Origin: Planctomycetia bacterium
Lineage (GTDB): Bacteria > Planctomycetota > Phycisphaerae > UBA1845 > UTPLA1
Assembly: GCA_015075745.1 (NCBI GenBank)
Contig: JABTTW010000001.1
Coordinates: forward strand, 2,604,001 to 2,668,000
Length of the DNA stretch: 64,000 nt
Direction of reading: 5' to 3'
The position numbers were made by a program, and so were the translations under genes. Of this stretch, positions 37,612 to 46,395 are shown piece by piece. Numbering within the stretch: the first letter of the stretch is position 1; the number at the start of each line of letters is the position of its first letter. The notes below the pieces were generated by a model. The model saw only the letters and a program-made list of their open reading frames with translations, was not told the DNA's origin and did no database searches.

Positions 37612-39858
37612 ATGGGCAAGCGGCAGAGCGGCGGGGGGTGGCAGGCGATCGGCTACACCCTGAGCGTTGCGCGGCGCGTGGGGTGGCGGCGAATGTGGCG
37701 GAGCGTGCGCTCGAAGAACGCGTGCAAGACGTGTGCCCTGGGGATGGGCGGGCAGCTCGGGGGCATGCGCAACGAGGCGGGGCACTGGCCGGAGATCTGC
37801 AAGAAATCGTTGCAGGCGATGGCCGCGGACATGCAGGACGGGCTGCGGCGCGAATTTTTCGACAAGTACGGATTCGACGAATTGCAAATGCTGACCTCGC
37901 GGGAACTGGAGGCGGCCGGGCGCATCGTGCAACCGCTCCACGCCGGGCCGGGCGAGGGACGCTATCGGCCGATCGACTGGGACGAGGCGCTTGCCCGGGT
38001 GGCGGAGAAGCTGAAGGCGACCGATCCGGCGCGCAGCTTTTTCTACATGAGCGGGCGATCTTCGAATGAGGCGGCCTTTTTGCTGCAACTGTTTGCCCGA
38101 CTGTACGGGACGAATCACGTCAATAATTGTTCGTATTACTGCCACCAGGCGAGCGGCGTGGCGCTAAGCGACTGCATCGGCAGCGGGACGGCGACGGTGA
38201 CGCTCGACGATCTGGAGCATGCCGACCTTTTCTTTTTGATCGGGGGCAATCCGGCGTCGAACCATCCACGGCTGATGCGCACGCTGATGAATCTGCGCCG
38301 CCGGGGCGGGCAGGTCGTGGTGATCAATCCGGTGGTGGAGCCGGGACTGGTGAACTTCAGCGTTCCGTCGGACGTGCGGAGCCTCTTGTTCGGATCGCAG
38401 ATCGCCAGCGACTACGTTCAGCCGCACATCGGCGGCGATATCGCCCTACTGACCGGCGTGGCCAAGGTGGTGCTGGAGCGCGGGGCGGCGGATCGTGCCT
38501 TCATCGAGGCGGCGACCGACGGGGCGGCGGAGTGGGAGGCAAGCGTGCGCGGTGCTTCGTGGGCGGAGATCGTCGGCCGATCGGGCGTGGCGCGCGAGGT
38601 TATTGAGAGGATCGCCGAACGCTACATTCAATCGAAGGCGACGGTCTTCGGTTGGACCATGGGGATCACGCACCACGAGCACGGCGTGCAGAACATCCAT
38701 TCAATCGTCAATCTCGCCCTGCTGCGCGGGATGGTCGGCAGGCCGCACGCCGGGCTGCTGCCGATTCGCGGACACAGCAACGTGCAAGGGGTCGGCTCGA
38801 TGGGGGTCACGCCGACGCTGAAGGCGGCGGTGTTCGATCGATTGCAGAATCATTTCGGTGTTATGCTGCCGACGTGGGCCGGGCACGACACGATGAGCTG
38901 CATGCATGCGGCGGAGCGCGACGAGATGGATGTCGGCGTGTGCCTCGGCGGGAATCTGTTCGCGTCGAACCCCGATTCGACATTTGCCCGACGGGCGATG
39001 GGGAAGCTGGACCTGGTTGTCTATTTGAGCACGACGCTGAACCTGGGGCACGTTTGGGGGCTGGGTAAGGAGACGATTGTGCTGCCGGTGCTGGCGCGCG
39101 ACGAGGAGTCGCAGCCGACGACGCAGGAGTCGATGTTCAACTATGTGCGACTGAGCGAGGGGGGGCCGGCGCGGCACGACGGGCCACGGAGTGACGTGGG
39201 CATCGTCGCGGCGCTTGCGGGGGCGATTCTCGGCGATGAAGGGCCGATTGACTGGGACGAATTGCAGACGCATCGCACGATCCGCGAGGCGATTGGCAAG
39301 ATCGTGCCGGGATTCGAGCGACTCTCGGAGATCGACGAGACGAAGCGGGAGTTTCAGATCGCGGGGCGGACGTTTCACCAGGCGCGCTTTGCGACGGCGA
39401 GCGGCCGGGCGAAGTTTCACGTGACGGCGATGCCGGACGCGACGGGCGGTGACGGGCAACTACGCATGATGACGGTTCGCTCGGAGGGGCAGTTCAACAC
39501 GGTGGTCTATGAGGAGGAGGACATCTATCGCGGGCAGGACCGGCGCGACGTGGTTCTGATGAACCCGGGCGATATGGAGCGGCTGGGCCTTCGCGGTGAT
39601 CAGCTTGTGACGGTGCGCAGCGAGACGGGGGAGATGGCGGGCGTGCGGGCTCGGCCGTTCGAGATTCGCGCGGGGAACTGCCTGATGTACTTCCCGGAGG
39701 CGAACGTGCTGGTGCCGACACGGAGCGACCCGCGGTCGAAGACGCCGGCGTTTAAGTCGGTGATGGTGAGGGTTGAGGCGGCGGCGGGCGGGCTTGTGCT
39801 GCTTGGCGTGGAGAGGGCCGTGCGCAAGCGAGCGGGCAGTGACCTGAAGGCGTGCTGA
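37612..39858 (+). CDS. FdhF/YdeP family molybdopterin oxidoreductase
   Basis: 748 residues, close to E. coli YdeP. N-terminal Cys pair in NACKTCALGMGGQLGG (38 and 41). Molybdopterin-domain parts: FFYMSGRSSNEAAFLLQLFA, NCSYYCHQASGVALS (position of the Mo ligand in formate dehydrogenases), LIGGNPASNHPRLM, GWTMGITHHEHG, GHSNVQGVGSMG. The C-terminal molydopterin-binding barrel has VRSEGQFNTVVYEEEDIYRG. The physiological substrate of this family is not established. GGGAGG precedes ATG 37612. No electron-transfer partner gene is adjacent. Confidence 0.92.
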   Translation: MGKRQSGGGWQAIGYTLSVARRVGWRRMWRSVRSKNACKTCALGMGGQLGGMRNEAGHWPEICKKSLQAMAADMQDGLRREFFDKYGFDELQMLTSRELEAAGRIVQPLHAGPGEGRYRPIDWDEALARVAEKLKATDPARSFFYMSGRSSNEAAFLLQLFARLYGTNHVNNCSYYCHQASGVALSDCIGSGTATVTLDDLEHADLFFLIGGNPASNHPRLMRTLMNLRRRGGQVVVINPVVEPGLVNFSVPSDVRSLLFGSQIASDYVQPHIGGDIALLTGVAKVVLERGAADRAFIEAATDGAAEWEASVRGASWAEIVGRSGVAREVIERIAERYIQSKATVFGWTMGITHHEHGVQNIHSIVNLALLRGMVGRPHAGLLPIRGHSNVQGVGSMGVTPTLKAAVFDRLQNHFGVMLPTWAGHDTMSCMHAAERDEMDVGVCLGGNLFASNPDSTFARRAMGKLDLVVYLSTTLNLGHVWGLGKETIVLPVLARDEESQPTTQESMFNYVRLSEGGPARHDGPRSDVGIVAALAGAILGDEGPIDWDELQTHRTIREAIGKIVPGFERLSEIDETKREFQIAGRTFHQARFATASGRAKFHVTAMPDATGGDGQLRMMTVRSEGQFNTVVYEEEDIYRGQDRRDVVLMNPGDMERLGLRGDQLVTVRSETGEMAGVRARPFEIRAGNCLMYFPEANVLVPTRSDPRSKTPAFKSVMVRVEAAAGGLVLLGVERAVRKRAGSDLKAC

Positions 39859-39912
39859 GGTGGATCGCCAGTGATTGATTCCTGGTAGAATAGCCGCGGA
39901 GGTCGGTGGGCA

Positions 39913-40947
39913 TTGGACGTTCTTGAACTGACATTCGATCAACTCCGCGCGGCGCGAGCCGTGTCGCCTGGGAAGCTTGCGGAGCTGCGCCGCGCGTATG
40001 CCCGATTGATGCGCGGGGAGGCGGAGGTTGAGGGCGATTTGACGGCGGCGGTTGCGCCGGTGGTTCGCGAGCAGCGCGACGGCGAGCTGATCAAGTTTGC
40101 TCAGCGACTGCCTTCGGGACTGGAGACGGAGAGCGTCATCATTCCGATGAAGGGCCGGCAGCGGGCGTGGCGGACGCTCTGCGTTTCGTCGCAGGTGGGC
40201 TGTGCGATGGGCTGCACCTTCTGCGAGACGGCGCAACTTGGGCGGCTGGCGAATCTGTCGGCGGGCGAGATCGTCGGGCAGGTGGTTGCGGCGCGGCGCG
40301 TCTTTGACGCCGATATTCGCAATGTCGTCTTCATGGGGATGGGCGAGCCGTTTGATAACTTCGAGAACGTCATTCAGGCGGTTCGCGTGCTGACGGACCC
40401 GATGGGGCTTTCGCTGGGCAAGGCGCATGTCACCATCTCGACGGTCGGTCGCACGGAGGGTATTCGCCGGCTCGCCGCATTGGGCTGGCGGCGGATTAAT
40501 CTTGCGGTGTCGCTGAATGCGCCGAACGATGAGATTCGCTCGCAGATCATGCCGATCAATCGCGTCGAGCCGATGGCGATGCTTCGCGATGCGCTCGTGG
40601 CCTATCCGCTGCGAACGTGTCAGTTTTTTATGATGGAGTACGTGCTGATCCCCGGTGTGAACGACGCCGCGGAACACGCGCGGGAGCTTGTTGAATACCT
40701 GCGGCCGATCAAGTGCTGTTTAAACGTGATCCCGTATAACCCGCGTCGCGACTCGCCGTGGCCTGCGCCGCGCGAGGAGGACGTCGTCCGGTTTATTGGG
40801 CAGGTCGAAACCGCCGGGCAGTTCGTCAAACGGCGGCTGACCAAGGGGCGCGACTTCATGGCGGCCTGCGGGCAACTTGGCAATCGAGAGCTGAAGCGAC
40901 CACGGACGGGCGAAGCGGTGTCCCTTTCCATCGCCGGTGCGATATGA
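39913..40947 (+). CDS. rlmN: Dual-specificity 23S rRNA/tRNA adenine-C2 methyltransferase RlmN
   Basis: Radical SAM methyltransferase that modifies A2503 of 23S rRNA and A37 of some tRNAs. 344 residues. Cluster motif CAMGCTFC (Cys97, 101, 104); family parts LCVSSQVGCAMGC, VFMGMGEPFDNFENV, ISTVGRTEGIRRLA, YVLIPGVNDA; the catalytic C-terminal Cys is in RGRDFMAACGQL-type context (KGRDFMAACGQL). Start TTG 39913 is used with GGAGG 12 nt upstream. The stop overlaps the acetyltransferase start as ATGA. Confidence 0.94.
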   Translation: MDVLELTFDQLRAARAVSPGKLAELRRAYARLMRGEAEVEGDLTAAVAPVVREQRDGELIKFAQRLPSGLETESVIIPMKGRQRAWRTLCVSSQVGCAMGCTFCETAQLGRLANLSAGEIVGQVVAARRVFDADIRNVVFMGMGEPFDNFENVIQAVRVLTDPMGLSLGKAHVTISTVGRTEGIRRLAALGWRRINLAVSLNAPNDEIRSQIMPINRVEPMAMLRDALVAYPLRTCQFFMMEYVLIPGVNDAAEHARELVEYLRPIKCCLNVIPYNPRRDSPWPAPREEDVVRFIGQVETAGQFVKRRLTKGRDFMAACGQLGNRELKRPRTGEAVSLSIAGAI

Positions 40948-41432
40948 GTGCGCGCATTCGAAAGTTTGAGCCTGCCGATCACGCCGAGTGGCTTCGCATG
41001 CGCTGCGCGCTTTGGCCGGAGTGCCCCCTGGAGGAGCATCACTGCGAGATGGCGAACCTGATGAGTCGCCTCGCCGATCAGGTGGTGTTCGTCGCGGTGC
41101 GGCCGTCCGGCGGGCTGGGGGGCTTTGTCGAAGTTTCGCTGCGCTCGGCGGCGCTGGGAGTGGAGTCGGGCCCGGTGGGATTTGTGGAGGGGTGGTTTGT
41201 TGATCCCGACATCCGCCGCGAGGGCATCGGTCGCAGGCTCATCGAGGCGGCCGAGGAGTGGGCGCGGGAGCGAGGGTGCATTGAGATGGCGTCGGATACG
41301 CCGGTGGACAATACGGCGAGCATCGCGGCGCACCGGGCGGTCGGCTATCAGGACACGGAGCAACTGGTTCACTTCCGCAAGGCGCTTTTTCCGCGCGGGC
41401 CGAACGAGGTCGCGGACGGCAGCGGTATTTAG
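40944..41432 (+). CDS. GNAT acetyltransferase resembling AAC(6')-I aminoglycoside acetyltransferases
   Basis: 162 residues. The order of motifs follows the AAC(6')-I family: WLRMRCALWPECP near the N-terminus, GGFVEVSLRSAAL, then SGPVGFVEGWFVDPDIRREG. The acetyl-CoA loop RREGIGRRLIEAAEEWA is next, then EMASDTPVDNTASIAAHRAV and ending EQLVHFRKALF. Such enzymes can acetylate aminoglycosides at the 6'-amine, but chromosomal relatives may have other substrates. ATG 40944 overlaps the rlmN stop, so both are made from one transcript. Confidence 0.82.
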   Translation: MSARIRKFEPADHAEWLRMRCALWPECPLEEHHCEMANLMSRLADQVVFVAVRPSGGLGGFVEVSLRSAALGVESGPVGFVEGWFVDPDIRREGIGRRLIEAAEEWARERGCIEMASDTPVDNTASIAAHRAVGYQDTEQLVHFRKALFPRGPNEVADGSGI

Positions 41433-41526
41433 CCGGGTGAATCCCGCGAATCTGTGCGCCGCGTCTTAAGTTCGGTATCATCACGCTTCGGTCATCTCGA
41501 CGGAAATCGCGGAACGGAGCGGCATC

Positions 41527-42738
41527 ATGAAAGTCCTCATTGCGGATAAGTTTGAAGCCTCGGGGATCGACGGCCTTCGCGCCGCCGGGTGCGAGATCAT
41601 CAGTCAGCCGGGCCTCAAGGGCGATGAACTGAAGGCCGCGATCGTGCAGAGCGAGTGTCAGGCGCTGGTGGTCCGAAGCACCAAAGTCACCGCCGACATG
41701 CTCGACGCCTGCTCGCAGCTCGGATTGATCGTCCGCGCCGGGGCGGGCTACAACACCATCGACGTTGCCGCCGCCTCGCGAAACGGCATCTACGTATCCA
41801 ACTGTCCCGGAAAGAACGCGGTCGCCGTGGCCGAGCTGACATTCGCACTGATCCTCGCGCTGGACCGCCGCGTCGCGGACAACACCGCCGACCTCCGCGC
41901 GGGTAAATGGAACAAGAAGGAATACTCTGTCGCGCGCGGGCTCAAGGGGCGGACGCTCGGCGTTGTCGGGCTGGGGCAGATCGGACTCGCGGTCGTCGCT
42001 CGTGCGCTGGCGTTTGAGATGGACGTTGTGGCATGGAGCCGATCGCTGACTGATGAGACCGCCGGCGAACTGGGCATCACGCGCATGGACAGCGCCGCAG
42101 AGGTCGCCGGGGCCTGCGACATTCTGAGCATTCACATTGCCGCGGCCGCCGACACGAAGGGCCTCATCGGCGCGAGCGTCCTCGATCGGTTGAAGCCGGG
42201 CAGCTATGTCGTCAATACGGCGCGGGCGGATGTGCTCGACTATGCGGCGCTGGCGAAGGCGATTGAAAAGAATCAGATCCGCGTGGGGCTCGATGTGTTC
42301 CCCGGCGAGCCGGAGACGGCGACGGCGGACTTTCAGGCGGACATTCTCAAGGCCGGGGGCGTGGTCTATGGAACGCATCACATCGGGGCGTCGACTGACC
42401 AGGCCCAGGAGGCCATCGCCGCCGAGACGGTCCGCATCATCAAGACGTTTAAGGAGACGGGGCAGGTTCCCAATTGCGTGAACATCGAAACGAAATCGCC
42501 CACGTGCTGCCAACTGGTCGTGCGGCATTACGACCGCGTGGGAGTTCTCGCCTCGGTGCTGGACATGCTTCGCCGGGCGGAGATCAACGTGGGCGAGATG
42601 AGCAACACCATCTTCCAGGGCAGCAAGGCGGCGGTCGCGGTTATCAGACTGCACCAGAAGCCGCAACCGGAGCTACTCGCCGCCATCGCCGATATGAAGG
42701 AGATGATCATCAAGGTGGACCTCAAACCGATCGTCTAA
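41527..42738 (+). CDS. D-3-phosphoglycerate dehydrogenase-like 2-hydroxyacid dehydrogenase with ACT domain
   Basis: 403 residues. Substrate/NAD fold of D-2-hydroxyacid dehydrogenases: RAGAGYNTIDVAAAS, nucleotide loop LGVVGLGQIGLAVVARAL, catalytic Arg in NTARADVLD, Glu in GLDVFPGEPE, His in YGTHHIGAST. A C-terminal ACT domain (about 330-403, VVRHYDRVGVLASVLDMLR) suggests feedback control. It is followed 30 bp later by a second, longer dehydrogenase of the same family, so one may be the serine-pathway enzyme and the other a related hydroxyacid enzyme. Confidence 0.9.
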   Translation: MKVLIADKFEASGIDGLRAAGCEIISQPGLKGDELKAAIVQSECQALVVRSTKVTADMLDACSQLGLIVRAGAGYNTIDVAAASRNGIYVSNCPGKNAVAVAELTFALILALDRRVADNTADLRAGKWNKKEYSVARGLKGRTLGVVGLGQIGLAVVARALAFEMDVVAWSRSLTDETAGELGITRMDSAAEVAGACDILSIHIAAAADTKGLIGASVLDRLKPGSYVVNTARADVLDYAALAKAIEKNQIRVGLDVFPGEPETATADFQADILKAGGVVYGTHHIGASTDQAQEAIAAETVRIIKTFKETGQVPNCVNIETKSPTCCQLVVRHYDRVGVLASVLDMLRRAEINVGEMSNTIFQGSKAAVAVIRLHQKPQPELLAAIADMKEMIIKVDLKPIV

Positions 42739-42768
42739 CAACTGCCTGGGTGGGGGAGCCGGAACGAC

Positions 42769-44370
42769 ATGTTCAAGATTCTAGTGGCGGACCAAATCGC
42801 GGATGAAGGGCTCGCAGCCCTCCGCGCGAGGTCTGATATCTCCTTTGAAATAAAAACCGGCCTTTCGCCCGACGCGCTCGGCAAGATAGTCGGCGAATTC
42901 GACGGGCTGATCATCCGCTCCGGCGTGAAGGTCACACGCGAGGCACTGGCGAACCCCGGCAAGCTGCGCGTGATCGCGCGGGCGGGCGTCGGGGTGGACA
43001 ATGTGGACGTGCCCGCGGCGACGGCGGCCGGCGTGCTGGTGATGAATACGCCGGACGCCAATACGGTCTCGACCGCTGAACACGCGATCGCCATGATCCT
43101 CGCCGCCATGCGCGGCATCGCCGGGGCGCACTCGCACGTTATTGAGGGCAAGTGGGAGCGCAAGCAGTTCATGGGTCGCCAGGTCGCCGGAAAGACGCTG
43201 GGAATCGTAGGGTTCGGTCGCGTCGGCTGCGCGGTCGCTCGACGGGCGCTGGGGCTCGACATGACCGTCATCGCCTTCGACCCGCTGCTTTCCGCAGAGA
43301 GCGCGTTGGACGGACGCGTGCGCCTGGTTCGCAGGCTTGAGGACCTTCTTCCGCTGGTCGACATTCTCACGCTTCATGCCTCGGTGAGCGCCGAGAGCAA
43401 AAAGATGATCGGCAAGCCGCAGCTTGAGCGCATGAAGCCTGGGGCGGTGTTGGTGAACTGTGCGCGGGGGGCGTTGCTCGATGAGGCGGCGGTCGCCGAG
43501 GCGCTGAATGCCGGGCGACTGGGCGGCGCGGCGATTGATGTTTTCTCCACGGAGCCGCCGGCGGGCAACCCGCTTCTGACGGCGAAGAACGTGGTGCTGA
43601 CGCCGCATCTGGGCGCTTCGACGGAAGAGGCGCAGACGGCGGTTTCCACCGAGGCGGTGGAGTCGATTCTCAACTATCTCACGAATGGCGTCATCCGCGG
43701 GGCGGTGAACGTGACCGGCATGCCGTCGAATCTGTCGGCGCGCGACCGGGCGTACATGGACCTGACCGCGCGCATGGGGACGATCCTTTCACCTTTCTGC
43801 GCCGGGGGCGTCGAGCGCATCGAGCTGGTCACCCAGGGCGGCGATGCCTTGAGGGCGCTTTGCCCCACTTTGGCGCTGACCGCGCTGACCGAGTTGATGA
43901 GCCCGCACATTGAAGGCCGGCTGAACCTGGTGAACGCCGCCGATTTCGCGAAGGAACGCGGCATCGCGGTCGGCCATACCGGCCAGTCAGGCCGCCGCGA
44001 CTACTACGAAGTCGTCACGCTGAAGATCGCACGCGGCACGGAAACGCACATCAGTGAGGGGGCCGTTTTTCAGGACGGCCTTCCGCGCATCCTGTCGATC
44101 GATGGCTATGGGATGGAGATCGTGCCTGAGGGGCTGCTGGTGCAAATCTTGAACAACGACCAGCCGGGCGTCATCGGACTTGTGGGCACTTTCTTCGGCG
44201 ACCACAAGATCAACATCGCCGACATGGCGCTTTCGCGCCGCGGTCGGCTGGCATTGATGGTGCTGAAGATCGACGGCGAGCTGCCGGATGCGGTGCTCGA
44301 CGCGCTGCGGGCCAAGGGTCCGCCGATTTTGTCGGTGCGGGCGGTGCAGCTTGCAGCGGTTGGTTCGTGA
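42769..44370 (+). CDS. serA: D-3-phosphoglycerate dehydrogenase (long form)
   Basis: First step of serine synthesis, 533 residues. NAD loop LGIVGFGRVGCAVARRAL; catalytic Arg in VNCARGALLDE, Glu in AIDVFSTEPPAG, His in LTPHLGASTEEAQ. After residue ~320 come the intervening (ASB) domain and a terminal ACT domain (VQILNNDQPGVIGLVGTFFG), as in the long bacterial form. It starts 30 bp after the ACT-containing paralogue. I see no terminator directly after it. Confidence 0.95.
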   Translation: MFKILVADQIADEGLAALRARSDISFEIKTGLSPDALGKIVGEFDGLIIRSGVKVTREALANPGKLRVIARAGVGVDNVDVPAATAAGVLVMNTPDANTVSTAEHAIAMILAAMRGIAGAHSHVIEGKWERKQFMGRQVAGKTLGIVGFGRVGCAVARRALGLDMTVIAFDPLLSAESALDGRVRLVRRLEDLLPLVDILTLHASVSAESKKMIGKPQLERMKPGAVLVNCARGALLDEAAVAEALNAGRLGGAAIDVFSTEPPAGNPLLTAKNVVLTPHLGASTEEAQTAVSTEAVESILNYLTNGVIRGAVNVTGMPSNLSARDRAYMDLTARMGTILSPFCAGGVERIELVTQGGDALRALCPTLALTALTELMSPHIEGRLNLVNAADFAKERGIAVGHTGQSGRRDYYEVVTLKIARGTETHISEGAVFQDGLPRILSIDGYGMEIVPEGLLVQILNNDQPGVIGLVGTFFGDHKINIADMALSRRGRLALMVLKIDGELPDAVLDALRAKGPPILSVRAVQLAAVGS

Positions 44371-44673
44371 AGACCTTCCGCGGACGGCGGCGCGGGCTGC
44401 ACTGCGAGAATCTTTGCGATCTCGCGGATTCGTCGGGCTTATCGAACTGGGAATTACCCACGACTACAGCAACGGCCGTGCGAGAAGGATGGCGATCGGC
44501 CCTTTTCGAGATGGCTCACGGCTCTCCGATGAACCGGAGGACAGGTCGGGGGCGTCCTACAACTTGAATGTGAAACGCGCTGTCGCGAACGTGCTGATGA
44601 ATGATCGGTACTCCATAGCCGCAGTCGGATGCGCATACGGCCGTTGCAATCGGCGCAATGAATTGTGCACGCG
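44371..44673. other. Gap between serA and the first DUF2294 gene
   Basis: About 300 bp, convergent genes on both sides. I see no supported gene or clear terminator. Confidence 0.4.
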
Positions 44674-45054
44674 CTATCGTCGTTTCGCCTCGCGGAAATC
44701 GGGCGGTTTGACGAGCGTGAAGACCACCAGTTCCTCTCCGGTCACGGTGCTGATGTCGTGGTGCAGGCTCACCACTTTGACACCGGTGATCTGCTCGACC
44801 ATCGCCTCCATGACGGACCTCGCGGTCTCGATCAGGTGAACGCGCACCTGCTTGAGCAAGTCTCTGCCCTTGTCAACGGCGAGCGTTTTGACAAGTTGCT
44901 GTTCGGCGGCGGTCAGGACGCCTTTGAGTCGGACGATCAGAAGATCGCCAATGAGGTAAGCGTGGATCTCCTTCGGTCCCCGGCCCATGTATTCCTGCTC
45001 AAATCGATTGATCGCGTCGCAAATCGCAGCTTCGAGTTCACCCAGCGTTTTCAT
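44674..45054 (-). CDS. DUF2294/MpsC-family protein, copy 1
   Basis: 126 residues, no signal or membrane segment. Matches the DUF2294 (MpsC) family: MKTLGELEAAICDAINRFEQ, EYMGRGPKE, LLIVRLKGVLTAAEQQLVK, RDLLKQVRVHLIETARSVME, QITGVKVVSLHHDISTVTGE. MpsC belongs to a sodium-linked membrane-potential system in Staphylococcus; the function of stand-alone members is unknown, and no mpsA/B genes are seen here. It is about 94% identical to the gene at 46396-46776 (7 differences). The ribosome site is weak. Confidence 0.85.
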   Translation of the reverse strand: MKTLGELEAAICDAINRFEQEYMGRGPKEIHAYLIGDLLIVRLKGVLTAAEQQLVKTLAVDKGRDLLKQVRVHLIETARSVMEAMVEQITGVKVVSLHHDISTVTGEELVVFTLVKPPDFREAKRR

Positions 45055-45401
45055 AGTGTGTTTAACAGTAGAGGGTTTCAGCGCGTTGTTGGGGACCGGG
45101 GAACGCCACGAAAATCACGGTTCCAAGCGATTTCGGAGAAATAGTAGTCGAACTTCGGAATTCCGCCATGAGCTTCCGAACAAAACCGATATTCGCGCGG
45201 CCGGCGGCCTGGACGAGTGCTCTCGTAAGTGGCACATTTTGGCGGGTCGCGAACCGCTCCCATTCCGACTGCAAGTCGAGCCAGAGCAGCACAATCCGTT
45301 TCAGATTTGCGGCGCAAAGGACAACGCAAAAACACGGCGCCCATGGATGCGTCGATCACGTGTGATGGGGACATGATCACGCCACTTGTCAAAATCGGTC
45401 C
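45055..45401. other. Gap upstream of RNA element A
   Basis: About 350 bp with only short overlapping frames (for example 45062-45292 minus) that lack ribosome sites or recognisable domains. A TTGACA lies on the minus strand at 45392-45387, but no good -10 follows it. Confidence 0.35.
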
Positions 45402-45429
45402 TTGCTTTGTTCCGGGGAGTCGATATAGT
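45402..45429 (+). promoter_or_regulatory. Promoter of RNA element A
   Basis: TTGCTT (45402-45407), 16-bp spacer, TATAGT (45424-45429). It lies 60 bp upstream of the element core, the same arrangement as in copies B and C. Confidence 0.5.
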
Positions 45430-45489
45430 CCGGCCTGGAAGAGATTGGCGAGGAACTTCGGCCGATCTCATCAAATTCTGAGTCTTGTT

Positions 45490-45596
45490 CGTCGGATGAC
45501 TTATTAAGGAGCAGGTCGCGCAGGCGACAGGCTCGTTGCAGAGTAAGCCGACGTGTTTGAGCGCCTCCGGGCGATCAAACACGTCGGCTTTTTTTT
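45490..45596 (+). ncRNA. RNA element A (attenuator/riboswitch-like), followed by a decayed DUF2294 gene
   Basis: Core begins CGTCGGATGACTTATTAAGG. An inner hairpin GTCGC-GCAG-GCGAC is enclosed by a short stem GAGC/GCTC, then comes TTGCAGAGTAA. The terminator has 14-bp perfect arms (GCCGACGTGTTTGA / TCAAACACGTCGGC) and eight T (45547-45596). CGTCGG at 45490-45495 is complementary to CCGACG at 45548-45553, the 5' terminator arm, so two folds compete. A reading frame starts 47 nt later. Three further copies lie in the window. No known class recognised. Confidence 0.8.
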
Positions 45597-45642
45597 GTTC
45601 TCGATTTCACAGGTCGATTCGCACTGTTCAAGTTGGAACATC

Positions 45643-45800
45643 ATGGACCAGCCCGAATCGGACATGGCGAAGTAAACCCCCGAGCGGCCGGACCGCAACG
45701 GCGGGATTCTTCAACAGTCAACGGCACAACAGAGCGCGATGATGCAACAATTGGAGCCGCGGCCGGCGTGTTCATTTCGGGCACGACGGTACAGGCATGA
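45643..45800 (+). pseudogene. Remnant of a DUF2294/MpsC-type gene
   Basis: ATG 45643 opens MDQPESDMAK and stops at once (TAA 45673). In a later frame the sequence ending at TGA 45798-45800 reads AAAGVFISGTTVQA, close to GVFTTGTTVQV near the C-terminus of the gene at 52150. The start also resembles the N-terminus of the gene at 51702 (MDASHSEIAR). I infer a gene with its middle deleted or scrambled. Its place between an RNA element and a CsrA-like gene mirrors the intact module at 51532-52911. Confidence 0.5.
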
Positions 45801-45879
45801 CTACCCGCTCAAGGCATTGATGCAGGCATTGGGGGCGTCACCCGCGCCCCTGCGTCCGTGTCAGAATTGAGGCACTCAA

Positions 45880-46266
45880 ATGTTTGTACTATCGAGAAAA
45901 AGTAATGAATCGGTGGTGGTTGGCAGCGAGAACATCCTTGGCCGGGTGCTGAGGGTCACGGTCCTCGAGATTTTGGATGGATGCGTGACGCTGGCGTTCG
46001 ACACCGACGAGGATGTGGTGGTCAAGGCATCCGACTCGCAGACTGAATCCCCAAGTGGTCCGCCGATCGAGCGCCAACCCATGCGTGTCGAGATCGTGGA
46101 GGGTCGCCGTCGATGGCTTGAACGGCCGAAAAGCACTCCTATCGGAATGCTGTCGCCGTTTTGCAACCTGTGGCGAAAGACCACCGGGCTTGACGATGTC
46201 GACGAACCGGCGAGTTTGCAACCAGGATTTGGCCGGGCTCAACACCGCAAATGTCTTGTGCACTGA
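45880..46266 (+). CDS. Divergent CsrA-like protein with C-terminal extension
   Basis: 128 residues. The first ~55 look like CsrA: MFVLSRKSNESVVVG matches the first strand of CsrA, and VLRVTVLEILDGCVTLAF matches the core. Compared with CsrA there are about 5 extra residues after the first strand. The RNA-contact region VHR (Arg44 in E. coli) reads VVVKA, and Arg31 is Thr. So it may bind a different RNA or none. The remaining ~70 residues are not recognised and may be partly out of frame. Downstream of RNA element A and the DUF2294 remnant. Confidence 0.65.
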   Translation: MFVLSRKSNESVVVGSENILGRVLRVTVLEILDGCVTLAFDTDEDVVVKASDSQTESPSGPPIERQPMRVEIVEGRRRWLERPKSTPIGMLSPFCNLWRKTTGLDDVDEPASLQPGFGRAQHRKCLVH

Positions 46267-46395
46267 TAGGGAAGCGTCATGAACGCTTGCCCGTTTACTC
46301 CGATTGGAGTCGCGAAATTGTTTTTGCCGCTTCGCGATGCCGCGCATCACTGAAATTCGCCATTGGTTCAACCGGCGAAACGCATTGTGCACGCA

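Noticed and set aside
39460..40677. 405-codon minus-strand frame opposite the FdhF/YdeP and rlmN genes
   Set aside because: Antisense shadow in GC-rich DNA; composition dominated by Arg, His and Pro, and both sense genes are well supported.
41239..42666. 475-codon minus-strand frame opposite the dehydrogenase gene
   Set aside because: Shadow of a recognised gene; no domain features.
45062..45292. 76-codon minus-strand frame upstream of DUF2294 copy 1
   Set aside because: No ribosome site or domain, and overlapping frames on the other strand are equally open.
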